Source of the DNA: Clostridia bacterium
Lineage (GTDB): Bacteria; Bacillota; Clostridia; Christensenellales; Aristaeellaceae
Length of the DNA: 64,000 nt
Direction: 5' to 3'
NCBI GenBank assembly: GCA_017396845.1
Contig: JAFQKQ010000055.1
Coordinates: 34,606-98,605 of the forward strand
In this document: positions 54,113 through 63,781 of the stretch, one piece after another
Position numbering within the stretch: position 1 is the first letter of the stretch
Layout: the number at the start of each line of letters is the position of its first letter
The notes under the pieces: model-generated
The model's input: only the letters and a program-made list of their open reading frames with translations
Told to the model about the DNA's origin: nothing
Database searches by the model: none
Translations under genes and position numbers: made by a program

Positions 54113-55014
54113 TTGACGTATGCCTTTTAGGAACCGGCGGTATGATGCCGCTTCCCGGGCGCTTTCTCACCTCTCTCTACCTTCGAAAAGACGGACGCGC
54201 GGTGCTGATCGACTGCGGCGAAGGCACGCAGACCGCAATCCGAACGGCAGGACTGCGCTTCAAGTGCATCGACGGCGTACTCATCACGCATTTTCACGCC
54301 GATCACGTAAGCGGACTTCCCGGGCTTTTCCTGACGCTGGGAAATGAAGGACGAGAGGAACCGCTTCATATATACGGCCCCGCAGGGCTTCAAAGAGTGG
54401 TAAATGCGCTTCGGGTAATCGTTCCCGAGCTTCCGTATGAAATTGTGTGCCATGAATTTGAAGGCGCGCGGCCGGACCCTTTCCGGCTTTCCGGCATGAG
54501 CATACAGCCGTTTCACGCCGATCACGGCATGCCCTGCTTCGGCTATCGCATATCCTTAAGCCGCTCGGGAAAATTTGACCCCGTACGTGCAAAGCAAAAC
54601 GGCGTTCCCGTAAAGCTCTGGAGCCGCCTGCAGGCGGGCGAATGCGCAGAGGGCTTTACGCCCAATGACGTGTTGGGCCCCGACCGCCGCGGTCTTTCCA
54701 TCCTCTATTCCACGGACACGCGCCCGGTTCCCGCCATGACGGAGCTCGGAAAAGACGCGGACTTATTGATCCTGGAAGGCATGTTCGGCGAAGAGGACAA
54801 GCTGGAACGCGCGCTTGAAACCCACCACATGACCATGCGGGAGGCCGCCGAAATCGCGTGTCAATGCGGTGCAAAATCGCTCTGGCTTACCCATTTCAGC
54901 CCTGCGACCCCGCATCCGGAGGAATTTCAGGAAGCCGTCGCTTCCGTCTTCGAAAACACCGTAATAGGTATAGACGGCATGAATACGGTTCTGCGGTTTG
55001 TAGAAGAAGACTAA
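54109..55014 (+). CDS. rnz: Ribonuclease Z
   Basis: 301 aa from ATG 54109, overlapping the nagA stop. Metallo-beta-lactamase fold with ITHFHADHVSGLPGL, the beta-CASP-less exosite region and HADHGMPCFGYRI; the PVKLWSRLQAG segment is the tRNase Z PxKxxxLQxG motif. It removes tRNA 3' trailers. YSTDTRP and LWLTHFSP supply the remaining metal ligands. Confidence 0.9.
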   Translation: MIDVCLLGTGGMMPLPGRFLTSLYLRKDGRAVLIDCGEGTQTAIRTAGLRFKCIDGVLITHFHADHVSGLPGLFLTLGNEGREEPLHIYGPAGLQRVVNALRVIVPELPYEIVCHEFEGARPDPFRLSGMSIQPFHADHGMPCFGYRISLSRSGKFDPVRAKQNGVPVKLWSRLQAGECAEGFTPNDVLGPDRRGLSILYSTDTRPVPAMTELGKDADLLILEGMFGEEDKLERALETHHMTMREAAEIACQCGAKSLWLTHFSPATPHPEEFQEAVASVFENTVIGIDGMNTVLRFVEED

Positions 55015-55015
55015 T

Positions 55016-55061
55016 AAAACGGGACTTATGCATGATACGCTCTTTGCATAAGTCCCGTTTT
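55016..55061. terminator. Bidirectional terminator between rnz and the phosphorylase gene
   Basis: 17-bp perfect stem (55016-55032 with 55045-55061) with A- and T-rich ends. Confidence 0.9.
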
Positions 55062-55074
55062 TCGCGCAGTTCTT

Positions 55075-55845
55075 TCAGCCATCCGATTCCGATACATGCT
55101 TTGCAAGCGAAATTGCGATATCAAAATGGCCCAGATCGTGCTGTGTTCCGGCAATCTGGCCTTCTTTACGCCGTTCATCCCATTCGGGCGAATCCAGCAG
55201 ATCACCACTGGTAAAAAACGCATACAGCTCAAGTCCTCTGAAATTGCACATCGCCTGCACCGCCGCCGACTCCATCTCTACCGATATGCATCCATCTGCC
55301 TTGCGCTTTTGTATGTTGTTTTCCGTTTCGCGGTAAAACGCGTCCGTCGTCCACGTTTTCCCTGCTACATACGGTATTCCGTTTTCCTTCATAAACGTCT
55401 GAACTACAGTGCTGTTTGGGAAATCAATATAGTCCGACGCCGGTTGATAATGATAGCTCGTTCCTTCATCGCGATACGCCGAGGTGGGTACCATCACGCG
55501 TCCATGGGCAATTTCCCGATTCAAACAGCCGCTTCCCCCGAAGAGTATATACTTCTTTGTTCGAATCAATGAAAACGTATCCTCAATCGTGCCAACGCAC
55601 GCCGGAGCGCCGACATAGGTTTTATAAAACGCAAATTTCTTTCCGCCGAAAAGCAGCCTGTATACCGGCGTAGCGCCCGTTGCAAAGTAAAACTCGCCGA
55701 TCTTCCCGCAATCATAGGTTCTCAATACATTTTCTTCTATAACGTGCGAAAACGTAAGTATGCATGCGTCTACCGCCTCCGCATTCTCGTTGACAAATGG
55801 ATTGATTTTAGCAGGAGACAGGGGATCAAAACTGTCGGTAATCAT
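55075..55845 (-). CDS. Nucleoside phosphorylase (uridine phosphorylase-like)
   Basis: 256 aa of the PNP_UDP_1 family. Phosphate-binding LFGGSGCLNREIAHG region and the nucleoside/ribose motif CISVEMESAAVQAM are visible. It splits nucleosides into base and ribose-1-phosphate; uridine is the likeliest substrate but not proven. Ribosome site AAAGGAGG before ATG 55845. Single gene. Confidence 0.85.
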   Translation of the reverse strand: MITDSFDPLSPAKINPFVNENAEAVDACILTFSHVIEENVLRTYDCGKIGEFYFATGATPVYRLLFGGKKFAFYKTYVGAPACVGTIEDTFSLIRTKKYILFGGSGCLNREIAHGRVMVPTSAYRDEGTSYHYQPASDYIDFPNSTVVQTFMKENGIPYVAGKTWTTDAFYRETENNIQKRKADGCISVEMESAAVQAMCNFRGLELYAFFTSGDLLDSPEWDERRKEGQIAGTQHDLGHFDIAISLAKHVSESDG

Positions 55846-55907
55846 ATGAATTCCTCCTTTTCGGCATTTGAATCTTCTATGACAGCATATCAGAAACGAA
55901 AGAATTT

Positions 55908-55959
55908 GTAAATCAAAAAAACGTCCGGCAGCAGAAAAGCCGAACGTTTTTTGATTTAC
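55908..55959 (-). terminator. Terminator of the amino-acid ABC operon
   Basis: A 21-22-bp near-perfect inverted repeat (55908-55929 with 55939-55959) with long A/T runs. Confidence 0.85.
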
Positions 55960-55962
55960 CGC

Positions 55963-56685
55963 TTACAGCACCTTTCTCAAAAAGTCCTGTGCGCGGGCAG
56001 TCTTTGTGTGATTGAATACTTCGTCGGGCGTGCCTTCTTCCATGATAACGCCTTCGTCCATGAAAAGCACCCTGTCGCCCACTTCTCTGGCGAAGCCCAT
56101 TTCGTGGGTAACTACCACCATCGTCATGCCGCTTACAGCCAGCTGCTTCATAACGTCCAGAACCTCGCCCACCATCTCAGGATCGAGCGCGGACGTGGGT
56201 TCGTCAAACAGCATGACTTCGGGATCCATAGCAAGCGCGCGAACGATTGCAATTCGCTGCTGCTGACCGCCGGAAAGCTGTCTGGGATAAGCGTTCGCCT
56301 TCTCGGAAAGGTTTACCCGCTCTAAAAGCGCCATCGCTTTTTTCTTCGCCTGCTCCTTGGAGAGTATTTGATGGTGCACAGGCGCAAGCATGATGTTTTC
56401 AAGCACAGTCTTGTGCGGGAAAAGATTAAACTGCTGGAAAACCATGCCCATCTTGCGGCGAACGCGGTTGATATTCACCTTACCGCCCGTAATCTCCTCA
56501 CCGCCAACGGTGATCACACCCCTTGTCGGCGTTTCCAAAAGATTGAGACACCTGAGAAACGTAGACTTTCCGCTTCCCGACGGACCGATGACGACCACTT
56601 TTTCGCCGCGCGCGATGTGCTGATTGACGCCCTTTAATACTTCGAGGCTTCCAAATGATTTATAAAGATCCTTAACGTAAATCAC
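55963..56685 (-). CDS. glnQ: Polar amino-acid ABC transporter, ATP-binding protein
   Basis: 240 aa from GTG 56685, with GGAGG upstream. Walker [20 protein letters not shown]-loop [12 protein letters not shown], signature [15 protein letters not shown], Walker [15 protein letters not shown] and the H-loop VTHEMGFA are complete. It powers the permease encoded by the overlapping upstream gene (14-bp overlap). Confidence 0.96.
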   Translation of the reverse strand: MIYVKDLYKSFGSLEVLKGVNQHIARGEKVVVIGPSGSGKSTFLRCLNLLETPTRGVITVGGEEITGGKVNINRVRRKMGMVFQQFNLFPHKTVLENIMLAPVHHQILSKEQAKKKAMALLERVNLSEKANAYPRQLSGGQQQRIAIVRALAMDPEVMLFDEPTSALDPEMVGEVLDVMKQLAVSGMTMVVVTHEMGFAREVGDRVLFMDEGVIMEEGTPDEVFNHTKTARAQDFLRKVL

Positions 56686-58135
56686 CCTGACGCAGCCTCC
56701 TTTCGATGCGGTTGAACACGCGCGTAAACACGGTAACGATAATCAGGTATACGACCGCCACCGTAAGCAGCGGGAAAAACGCCGAATAGGTACGGCTTCT
56801 GATGTAGTCGCCCGCTTTGGTAAGATCCATAAGCCCGATAAAGCCTACGACAGAGGTTTCCTTAAGGAGCATAATGATCTCGTTGAACAATGACGGAATG
56901 ATGATCTTGATCGTCTGCGGAAGCACGATCAAAAACATCGTCGCACCGGCGGAAAGACCCAGAGAACGGCCTGCTTCCGTCTGTCCCTTATCGACTGCAA
57001 GTATTCCGCCGCGAACCATTTCGGATACATAAGCAGCCGAGTTAAGACCGAAGGTGATAATAGCGACCGTGACCTTCGAAATGTTGGGGGAAACCAGAAT
57101 CAGGTAGTACATAATCATCAGCTGAACGACTACCGGCGTTCCTCGAATGATATCGACATAGATGCCGGAAATGCTTCTTAACACATACCATTTGCCGATT
57201 CTAATATTCGAAAGACGCATAAGCGCCAGCACACAGCCGAAGATTACGCCCAGAACCGCCGCGCAGACCGCGATCAGCAGCGTGCGTCCAAGGCCGGTTA
57301 AAATCATCTGATAGCGGGCTTCTTCAATCAGATTCATGCGGAACTGTCGCCAGATGCTCAGCCCGGTTCTTCTCACAGCGCGCCAGATGTTGTAGAAGAC
57401 ACCCGTTTCAAAGTATTCCTTCCAGAGGCTGTCCAGCGATCCGTCGGAATCCACCTTGGCAAACGCGCGATCAAATGCCGATACAACCTTCGCATTTTCA
57501 GCCATTGCCGTAAGGTAAAAGCTGCGTCCGCCAAAGTCGACAGTTTCGCCGCTTATCAGCGTCTCTTCGCCCTTGCCCCACAGATAGTCCGCCGTCTTCA
57601 GATATTTTGTCGCGCTCTTTGCAAGCGCCACCTCTTCTTCATCACTCTTCGTATCGCCCGCTTCCGCCTGCATATCAAGCGCTTTGTCCGCCTCGGCGAC
57701 GGAATCCGCATTTTCAAGCACCTGTACGCGGGAAACCGCGTCTTCCGGCAGCTGAACACCGGCAAGCAGCGTAATCTCGCCGTCCTCAAGGCTCTTAACG
57801 CCGCTGCCCGCTTCTACGATCACAAACGAATAATTACGGTAATTCGCTTTTTCAAGAATGCTTGAGATCAGCCGTACATCATAGCCGGACACGCTGCCCT
57901 TGCCGTCCTCTTCAAACAGCACCAGCCCGTTTATCTCTACGCCTACGACAATCTTCTGTGAGCCGCCTGTGAGCGAAGCAATCTGCGCGGCTTTTCCGCC
58001 CTCGGCGGCAGTCTCCTGCTTCTTTCCGAGCAGCGATTCCAGTCCGCTCAGATCAATACCCGACGCGCTTGCAAGGGGCGTAAGGGCAATCATCAAGACG
58101 AGCGCCGTAATCAACGCAAGCGTCCATTTTTTCAA
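56672..58135 (-). CDS. Amino-acid ABC permease with a degenerate N-terminal binding domain
   Basis: 487 aa from TTG 58135; GGAGAGGA lies 5 bp before it, while the ATG at 58150 lacks a site. A signal-like helix is followed by a 240-residue outer region that resembles a substrate-binding domain ([25 protein letters not shown]) but lacks most ligand-contact motifs. The permease part begins near residue 275 with [11 protein letters not shown] and has five helices and the EAA loop [20 protein letters not shown]. Such permease-SBP fusions occur in Firmicutes; here the SBP part looks worn. Confidence 0.88.
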   Translation of the reverse strand: MKKWTLALITALVLMIALTPLASASGIDLSGLESLLGKKQETAAEGGKAAQIASLTGGSQKIVVGVEINGLVLFEEDGKGSVSGYDVRLISSILEKANYRNYSFVIVEAGSGVKSLEDGEITLLAGVQLPEDAVSRVQVLENADSVAEADKALDMQAEAGDTKSDEEEVALAKSATKYLKTADYLWGKGEETLISGETVDFGGRSFYLTAMAENAKVVSAFDRAFAKVDSDGSLDSLWKEYFETGVFYNIWRAVRRTGLSIWRQFRMNLIEEARYQMILTGLGRTLLIAVCAAVLGVIFGCVLALMRLSNIRIGKWYVLRSISGIYVDIIRGTPVVVQLMIMYYLILVSPNISKVTVAIITFGLNSAAYVSEMVRGGILAVDKGQTEAGRSLGLSAGATMFLIVLPQTIKIIIPSLFNEIIMLLKETSVVGFIGLMDLTKAGDYIRSRTYSAFFPLLTVAVVYLIIVTVFTRVFNRIERRLRQGDLR

Positions 58136-58177
58136 GGAAATCCTCTCCATCCAATGTGTCTTTTTATCCGCGATGAA

Positions 58178-58207
58178 CCGCCGCCCGCATATTGATGCAG
58201 ACGGCGG
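58178..58207 (-). promoter_or_regulatory. Intergenic hairpin between binding protein and permease
   Basis: 13-bp stem with G-U pairs (58207-58195 with 58190-58178), CAAT loop, no U-run. It is likely to protect the 3' end of the upstream mRNA, giving more binding protein than permease. Confidence 0.6.
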
Positions 58208-58233
58208 CCTGTCAATTCTGTTTTATGTCTCGA

Positions 58234-59649
58234 TTATTCAGCGCCGAACCACAGCGTGTACAGCTGATCATAATAGCCTTCCTGCATGATCGCATCCAGC
58301 GCGATGTTGACATTGGCAATCAGCTCTTCGCTTCCGAATGCGGCGGCGATGCCGTACATTTCCTCGGACAGGTTCTCGTCCAGAATCTTGAGGTTCGCAT
58401 AGGGCGCTACGTAAACCTTGGAGGGCTCCGCGTCGGTGATTACGGCGTCGAGTCTGCCTGCGTCAAGGTCGATTACAGCGTCAAGCGCCTTGGTGTAGCG
58501 AACTACCTCTGCGCCTTCGATGTTCTCGCTGGCGTAGAGATCGCCGGTGGTGCCCAGCTGAACGCCGATTTTCTTGCCGGCAAGATCCGCTGCGCCCTGG
58601 CAAGCGCTGTCAACAGGAACGATGATCTTCTGGGAAGCGTTGAAGTACGGAGCGGAGAACAGCGCGTTCTCAAGGCGCTCTTCGGTGATCGTCATGGCGG
58701 CGATGGCCAGATCAATCTTGCCGCTCTCCAGCGCGGGCAGAAGCGCGTCAAAGTCGATGGAAATCATTTCGTATTCGTAGCCGAGTGCGGTCATGATCGC
58801 TTCGATCAGGTCTGCGTCAAAGCCAGCGATTTCGCCGTTTTCGTCTATGTACTCAAAGGGAGCAAACTCCGCGTTGGTGCCGACTACAACCTTTACGCTC
58901 TCTTCCGCCTCAGCCTCGCCGAACCAGTAGGCGTACAGCTGATCGTAGTAACCACCCTCAACCAGAGCCGCCAGAGCGATGTCCACCTGTGCAATCAGCT
59001 CTTCGCTTCCGAAGGCCGCTGCGATACCGTACATTTCCTCGGACAGGTTCTCGTCCAGAATCTTAAGGTTCTCATAGGGAGCTACGTAAACCTTGGAGGG
59101 CTCCGCGTCGGTGACTACCGCGTCCAGACGGCCGGCGTCCAGATCGATCACGGCGTCCAGCGCCTTGGTGTAGCGGACTACTTCCGCGCCTTCTACGTTT
59201 TCGGTCACATACAGATCGCCCGTGGTGCCCAGCTGAACGCCGATCTTCTTGCCGGCAAGGGCTTCAAGGCCGTCGATTCCGCTGTCAGCGTTAACGATGA
59301 TCTTCTGGGAAGCGTTGAAATACGGAGCGGAGAACAGCGCGTTCTCAAGGCGCTCCTCGGTGATCGTCATGGCGGCGATGGCCAGATCGATCTTTCCGCT
59401 CTCAAGCGCGGGCAGAAGCGCGTCAAAGTCGATGGAGATCATTTCGTACTCGTAGCCGAGAACGGTCATGATCATCTCAATGAGCTCCGCGTCAAAGCCG
59501 GCGATTTCGCCGTTTTCGTCTACATACTCAAAGGGAGCGAACTCCGCGTTGGTGCCGACGACGATCTTTTCCTCTTCTGCAGTTTCCGCAAAGGAAATGC
59601 AGCCCAGCGCCATTACAAGCGCAAGAATGAATGCAGCAAACTTCTTCAT
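58234..59649 (-). CDS. Amino-acid ABC substrate-binding protein with two tandem SBP domains
   Basis: 471 aa from ATG 59649 after TATGGAGGCC. A signal peptide (MKKFAAFILALVMALGCISFA) is followed by two very similar type 3 binding domains (about 29-248 and 252-471). Both carry VVGTNAEFAPFEY, AGFDAELIE-type, MTITEERLENALFSAPYF and GKKIGVQLGTTGDLY. The Cys near residue 17 is a poor lipobox, so export by signal peptidase I and retention by the partner permease is possible. First gene of the operon, strong promoter. Confidence 0.92.
   Translation of the reverse strand: MKKFAAFILALVMALGCISFAETAEEEKIVVGTNAEFAPFEYVDENGEIAGFDAELIEMIMTVLGYEYEMISIDFDALLPALESGKIDLAIAAMTITEERLENALFSAPYFNASQKIIVNADSGIDGLEALAGKKIGVQLGTTGDLYVTENVEGAEVVRYTKALDAVIDLDAGRLDAVVTDAEPSKVYVAPYENLKILDENLSEEMYGIAAAFGSEELIAQVDIALAALVEGGYYDQLYAYWFGEAEAEESVKVVVGTNAEFAPFEYIDENGEIAGFDADLIEAIMTALGYEYEMISIDFDALLPALESGKIDLAIAAMTITEERLENALFSAPYFNASQKIIVPVDSACQGAADLAGKKIGVQLGTTGDLYASENIEGAEVVRYTKALDAVIDLDAGRLDAVITDAEPSKVYVAPYANLKILDENLSEEMYGIAAAFGSEELIANVNIALDAIMQEGYYDQLYTLWFGAE
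58241..59578 (-). repeat. 675-bp internal duplication in the binding-protein gene
   Basis: The two SBP domains repeat at a 675-bp period (225 codons); for instance the segment near 58861 matches the one near 59536. Long blocks are identical at the protein level, indicating a fairly recent duplication. Confidence 0.85.
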
Positions 59650-59682
59650 AGTGATTGGCCTCCATAAAAATTGAATGAAGCA

Positions 59683-59711
59683 AGTATATACCCGTTCATT
59701 CCCTTTGTCAA
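59683..59711 (-). promoter_or_regulatory. Promoter of the amino-acid ABC operon
   Basis: TTGACA (59711-59706), 17 bp, TATACT (59688-59683) on the minus strand. Confidence 0.85.
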
Positions 59712-59915
59712 CATTATTTCTCATTTTTATGCGTTAATTTCCTGTTTATAGCTTATATTTATGCATTAATATATGTAACCATCTGAATATTATTCATTTT
59801 CGTGCATATATTCTCATTCTTTATACAGCATTCAGCCGGCAAAGCATCCGCTCAGCCGGCTGAAAATTTGAATTTTCCGTTTTCAATCACATGCATCCAT
59901 AAAAATCACGCAGAA
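59712..59915. other. A/T-rich upstream region with possible ArgR-like boxes
   Basis: No gene. It contains TGAATATTATTCA (59784-59796), which resembles an ARG-box core but has one base too few between the arms, and two related half-palindromic GCATAAA elements (near 59730 and 59760). Control of the amino-acid transporter by an ArgR-type repressor is possible but unproven. Confidence 0.35.
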
Positions 59916-60227
59916 TCACAGGCGCCATCCGATATGCGGAACCGTACAGGAACAGTGCTTTCCGGCGTTAAGCAAACGAACCGTCTTCCCGGCATGCAGC
60001 GGAATCGGTGTTACCGGCTGCACTGCATCGGGCGCGGAATCATTAAGAATTTCATCAAAGCTGCTATAATACCCGTCTGCAATGCCGTTATCAGGCATAT
60101 ACCGGCATTTGCCTTCATCGATATTGTATGCCTTTATGCTGTCTGCATCCGGATGATCCTTTTAGATACCCGCAAATGCGCCGCTGAATCCAAGTCAAGC
60201 AAGCGCAATATTGATTTTATCAGGCAT
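59916..60227 (-). pseudogene. Decayed Gfo/Idh/MocA oxidoreductase fragment
   Basis: Reading from ATG 60227 (good site AAAGGAG) gives a clear Rossmann start with two in-frame stops: TGA at codon 11 (expected Gly in the IALIGLGF-type motif) and TAA at codon 22 (expected Tyr before KDHPD). Downstream SSFDEILNDSAPDAV, TPIPLHAGKTV, LLNAGKHCSCTVP is typical of the family. The frame ends after about 100 codons, so about two thirds of the gene is lost. It is 33 bp downstream of the GH38 gene, of whose operon it was probably a part. Confidence 0.85.
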
Positions 60228-60260
60228 CGCTTATCTCCTTTGAATCCGGCGTCCCTTTCG

Positions 60261-63200
60261 TTATTCGTACACTACTTTAAACGTTCTGATCCTGAAGGGC
60301 TCAAAGACCAGGTTTTCGCAGTCGGCCTTCTCTATTTCATCCTCCAGCATATTGCATTCGATTACGGAAACCGGAGGCCTGACAAAGGTAAGCCTAGTCT
60401 TCGTCCAGTCGCCCGCCGCTTCATACATTCTGAGGATGTACGCCTTTTCGGCGTCCTCACAGGGCTTGACGGTCTCTATGACAACATTCTTCTTATCCGT
60501 TTGCGCAAGCGGCAGAATCTCCGTTTTTCCTCTAACGACAACCGGCTCATAATTGAACGCGTATGCCGGCTGAATTACGCTTTCCGCGCCGAACGCGCCG
60601 TGCGGATAAATCGCGTATTTGAATTCGTTTACGCCCCTGTCGCCCATTTCATCCGGTCTGAGGCCGCCCCTGTGAAGGCTCAAGCGCATACTACCCTCTT
60701 TAACGGACAAACCGTACTTTCCGTCGTTGAAAAGTGCGATGCCGCTTCCGTTTTCGCCCAGGTCGGAATACTTGTGATTGCAGATTTCAAATCTCGCCTT
60801 CTCCTGATCGGTGGAGCGGTGATTGGATCTTCTGATATAGCCAAACTGAATTTCGTTTCTCACGCCGTCGGCCAGAAGGGACGTATCGAAGGCGGCCTTC
60901 AAGAGCCTGTGATCATCCTGCCACGAAAGCGACGTTTCAAACGTAACCAGCGGCGAATGCGCATCAAATACGATATCCTGCGTAATTACGCTCTTTTCAC
61001 TGAGCGCCCACACAAAGCGGATACGCATTTCAACTTCTCCCACTGACACGATTTCGCGGGACAAAAGCTTTCCTGCGGGCGCAAGCTTCTCTTCCGCATC
61101 CGCGTCAATATCCCAGTTATCCCAGTCCGCCGGCATGTCCTCCGCCATCATAAACGTATTGAAAGGAAGCCCCGAAACCAATTCGCGCCCGGAAGATCGT
61201 TCAATAAATGAAGCAATCGCGCCGTTTTCGTTGAACACGGCCTTTGCAAAGGGCGTAATGATTTCATTTCCCGATACCGTAAAGGGCGCCTCTGCAAAAA
61301 GCGGCTTCCCTTCCTTTAATACGGCGCTTCCGAAGGGCGGAAGATGGCATCCATACACCGCAAGCATTCTCCGTCCGCCGATATCGGTATATTCCTGCGT
61401 ATAAACGCCCTCTGCGCCATTGATGAGCGCGGGAATATGCACCGTTTCACGCCGTTCAAACGACGTGGTATTGAGAAGCGTTATATATTCTCCGGACGCA
61501 TCTTTTGTAAGCAGCGCCTCGGCCAGCTTCCGGGAAGCTTCGATTGCACATCCCGTGCTTTTTCTCGATTCCTCGTTCACCTCATGAATGCTGGTTCCGG
61601 GAAGAATATCGTGGAACTGATTCACAAGCAGCGTATTCATAAGCGGCGCGATGCTGCTTCCGTCCGCTTTGTTCCCGTTTTTCACCGCGTCAAGCACTGT
61701 AATCAGTTCAAGATTATGAAGCGCGATTTCAAGATCGCGGTTGTTTTTCTTGATCTGCGCCTGAGAAGTGAGAGTTCCTCTGTGAAGCTCCAGATACAAT
61801 TCGCCCGCATACACGCTTGGATTTTTCACATTCTTTTCAAGCCTCTGCATGAAATCGGAAACGGAGGTATAACCGCTTTTTCCGCAGCCGTCCAGATTTT
61901 CAAGCCGCCTCGCCATTTCAAGCATTTCAAACTCGGGACCCCCGCCGCCGTCGCCTTTTCCGAAGGAAAACAGGCGCATATCCGAAGCCCGCTTTTCTCG
62001 GATTTCATCGCCCCCGCAAGTGATCTCCTGAAACGTTTCGGGCGTAGGACCGATATGCGTGCGGTTCAGATGCGTAAGCACACTCGTTCCGTCAAGCCCC
62101 TGCCACATGAACGTGGTATAAGGGAAGCGGTTGGTGTCGTTCCACGCCATTTTGGTGGTCAGGAAATATTTCACATTGCAGCCCTTCATAATCTGCGGGA
62201 TGGCATAGGAATACCCGAAGGTGTCCGGAAGCCAGAATGCGTCCGATGTATATCCGAAATGCTCCCTTGTAAAGCGCTGCCCCCATACAAACTGTCTGAG
62301 CAGATATTCGCCGCCGCTCAAATTGCAGTCGCACTCCACCCATACGCCGCCGTTGGGCTCGTATCTGCCCTCCGCTGCCGCCTTCTTGATTCTTTCAAAC
62401 AATTCGGGATAATCCCTTCGAATCCAGTCGGTGTGGAAAGCGGAGGACTGCACGAATTTATACTCGGGATACTCCTCCATAAGGTTCAGCTGGTTGGCAT
62501 AGGTTCTCGCGCATTTTTTCTCGGTTTCCCGAAGCGGCCAGAGCCACGCCGTGTCCATATGGCTGTGTCCGATCAGCCCCACATAGGGCGCGCTATCGGC
62601 GTTTTTCTTGGAAAGCTCCGCCTTCAAAACCGCATGCGCGCGCGTGAGCGCCCTGTCAAATTCCTCCTTCGTGCAGGAATCCGGGTCGTACAAAAGCATC
62701 AGATGCGCCTCGTACATCGCGTTCTCCACCTGCGCGCGTCTGAAGGAGCCAGCGCTCAATACATTTCGCAGGGACAAAAGCGTATTGAGATCAAAAAGGA
62801 ACTCCATATACATATCGTTTCTTATGCATATGTCCATGCTTCCCGCATGATATATGTAGCTTTCCGCCGCTTCATTGGAAAGCGGCATGCAGCCGGGAAC
62901 CCTGTGCCACGCATAAGCTTCCAGTGCAAACTCCATCTTTTCGCCCGCTTTGGCCTTGGCATTGATTCGATTGCAGTAGTGATTTCCGTGTGAGCCCTCC
63001 ACAAACTTGTTGGCGTAATTCGAATGAATCCGCCCGTTCACCCACAGCGTTTCCTCATATGCGTCGATATGCGAATAGAGAAACAGCGCCTGTCCGTCAA
63101 GCGCCTGAGGCACGGTGTACGAAAACCGGAACCAGCCGTATACGCCCTCGCCGCCCCATTTCCTGTCAGCGGCAAGCGGCTGAAACAGCTCGGCATTCGG

Positions 63201-63341
63201 AATCTCATGAAGCGCCTGCTTCGTTTCAAACACATCAAAATCGGTAATGCTGTGTACCTTTATAAACATCCGGTCAAAAAGCGTCTGGGAAAGCCTTTGA
63301 AGCTTCTTTACAGTCTGATTCATACTCCTGTCCGTAAGCAT
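60261..63341 (-). CDS. GH38 alpha-mannosidase
   Basis: 1026 aa from ATG 63341 after GGGAGGGG; the longer upstream frame lacks a site. The catalytic domain has the zinc-binding GHSHMDTAWLWPL motif, and FWLPDTFGYSYAIPQIMK holds the nucleophile Asp region. NQFHDILPGTSIHEV is the late GH38 signature, followed by the beta-sandwich C-terminus. No signal peptide, so a cytoplasmic enzyme hydrolysing alpha-mannosides (imported glycans or glycosides). A sigma-A promoter precedes it. Confidence 0.93.
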   Translation of the reverse strand: MLTDRSMNQTVKKLQRLSQTLFDRMFIKVHSITDFDVFETKQALHEIPNAELFQPLAADRKWGGEGVYGWFRFSYTVPQALDGQALFLYSHIDAYEETLWVNGRIHSNYANKFVEGSHGNHYCNRINAKAKAGEKMEFALEAYAWHRVPGCMPLSNEAAESYIYHAGSMDICIRNDMYMEFLFDLNTLLSLRNVLSAGSFRRAQVENAMYEAHLMLLYDPDSCTKEEFDRALTRAHAVLKAELSKKNADSAPYVGLIGHSHMDTAWLWPLRETEKKCARTYANQLNLMEEYPEYKFVQSSAFHTDWIRRDYPELFERIKKAAAEGRYEPNGGVWVECDCNLSGGEYLLRQFVWGQRFTREHFGYTSDAFWLPDTFGYSYAIPQIMKGCNVKYFLTTKMAWNDTNRFPYTTFMWQGLDGTSVLTHLNRTHIGPTPETFQEITCGGDEIREKRASDMRLFSFGKGDGGGGPEFEMLEMARRLENLDGCGKSGYTSVSDFMQRLEKNVKNPSVYAGELYLELHRGTLTSQAQIKKNNRDLEIALHNLELITVLDAVKNGNKADGSSIAPLMNTLLVNQFHDILPGTSIHEVNEESRKSTGCAIEASRKLAEALLTKDASGEYITLLNTTSFERRETVHIPALINGAEGVYTQEYTDIGGRRMLAVYGCHLPPFGSAVLKEGKPLFAEAPFTVSGNEIITPFAKAVFNENGAIASFIERSSGRELVSGLPFNTFMMAEDMPADWDNWDIDADAEEKLAPAGKLLSREIVSVGEVEMRIRFVWALSEKSVITQDIVFDAHSPLVTFETSLSWQDDHRLLKAAFDTSLLADGVRNEIQFGYIRRSNHRSTDQEKARFEICNHKYSDLGENGSGIALFNDGKYGLSVKEGSMRLSLHRGGLRPDEMGDRGVNEFKYAIYPHGAFGAESVIQPAYAFNYEPVVVRGKTEILPLAQTDKKNVVIETVKPCEDAEKAYILRMYEAAGDWTKTRLTFVRPPVSVIECNMLEDEIEKADCENLVFEPFRIRTFKVVYE

Positions 63342-63386
63342 GTTTTTCCCCTCCCAAATGGTAATATTGGGTATTCTCATGAAGAT

Positions 63387-63415
63387 ATGATACATGAAAA
63401 CCGAGGGAAAATCAA
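63387..63415 (-). promoter_or_regulatory. Promoter of the GH38 gene
   Basis: TTGATT (63415-63410), 17 bp, TATCAT (63392-63387) on the minus strand. Confidence 0.6.
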
Positions 63416-63517
63416 TCGAAAAAGCGCGTTTATGCGCCCTTCTCCCGCCGATCATACCATCCCCGCATGCGTACACAAACTGCCTTCTCTAAGTTATTTT
63501 AAAATTGCGTTTACCCA

Positions 63518-63546
63518 TTGCAATTTTGAGTACAAAGTGCTATACT
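63518..63546 (+). promoter_or_regulatory. Promoter of tRNA-Thr
   Basis: TTGCAA (63518-63523), 17 bp, TATACT (63541-63546), 22 bp before the tRNA. Confidence 0.8.
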
Positions 63547-63567
63547 GTTATTCGTTGGTTTTCTTGC

Positions 63568-63643
<76 letters not shown>

Positions 63644-63644
63644 T

Positions 63645-63675
63645 AGACCAACCAGAAATGGTTGGTCTTTTTTTG
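63645..63675 (+). terminator. Terminator of tRNA-Thr
   Basis: 9-bp stem AGACCAACC/GGTTGGTCT (63645-63653 with 63660-63668), loop AGAAAT, then a T7 run. Confidence 0.93.
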
Positions 63676-63732
63676 TACCCTTGTACAAAAATCTTCCGTA
63701 CTACGTGCAAATGTATATCATACACTGCTAAA

Positions 63733-63770
63733 CTGGCGTCTTAGCTGCTAAACTTCCAGCTAAACGCCAG
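63733..63770. repeat. Nested inverted repeat next to the partial gene at the right edge
   Basis: Outer arms CTGGCGT/ACGCCAG (63733-63739 with 63764-63770) enclose TAGCTG/CAGCTA (63742-63747 with 63757-63762). It may end transcription of the leftward gene. The heptamer GCTAAAC recurs here and in the gene. Confidence 0.55.
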
Positions 63771-63781
63771 AAATTTTTATC

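Noticed and set aside
60162-60197. Recoding (selenocysteine or stop read-through) to explain the TGA and TAA in the Gfo/Idh fragment
   Set aside because: The expected residues are Gly and Tyr in a Rossmann motif, two different stop types occur, and the 3' part of the gene is missing, so decay is simpler.
61344-62993. Plus-strand frame of 549 codons opposite the GH38 gene
   Set aside because: Shadow frame; the minus-strand gene has all GH38 signatures.
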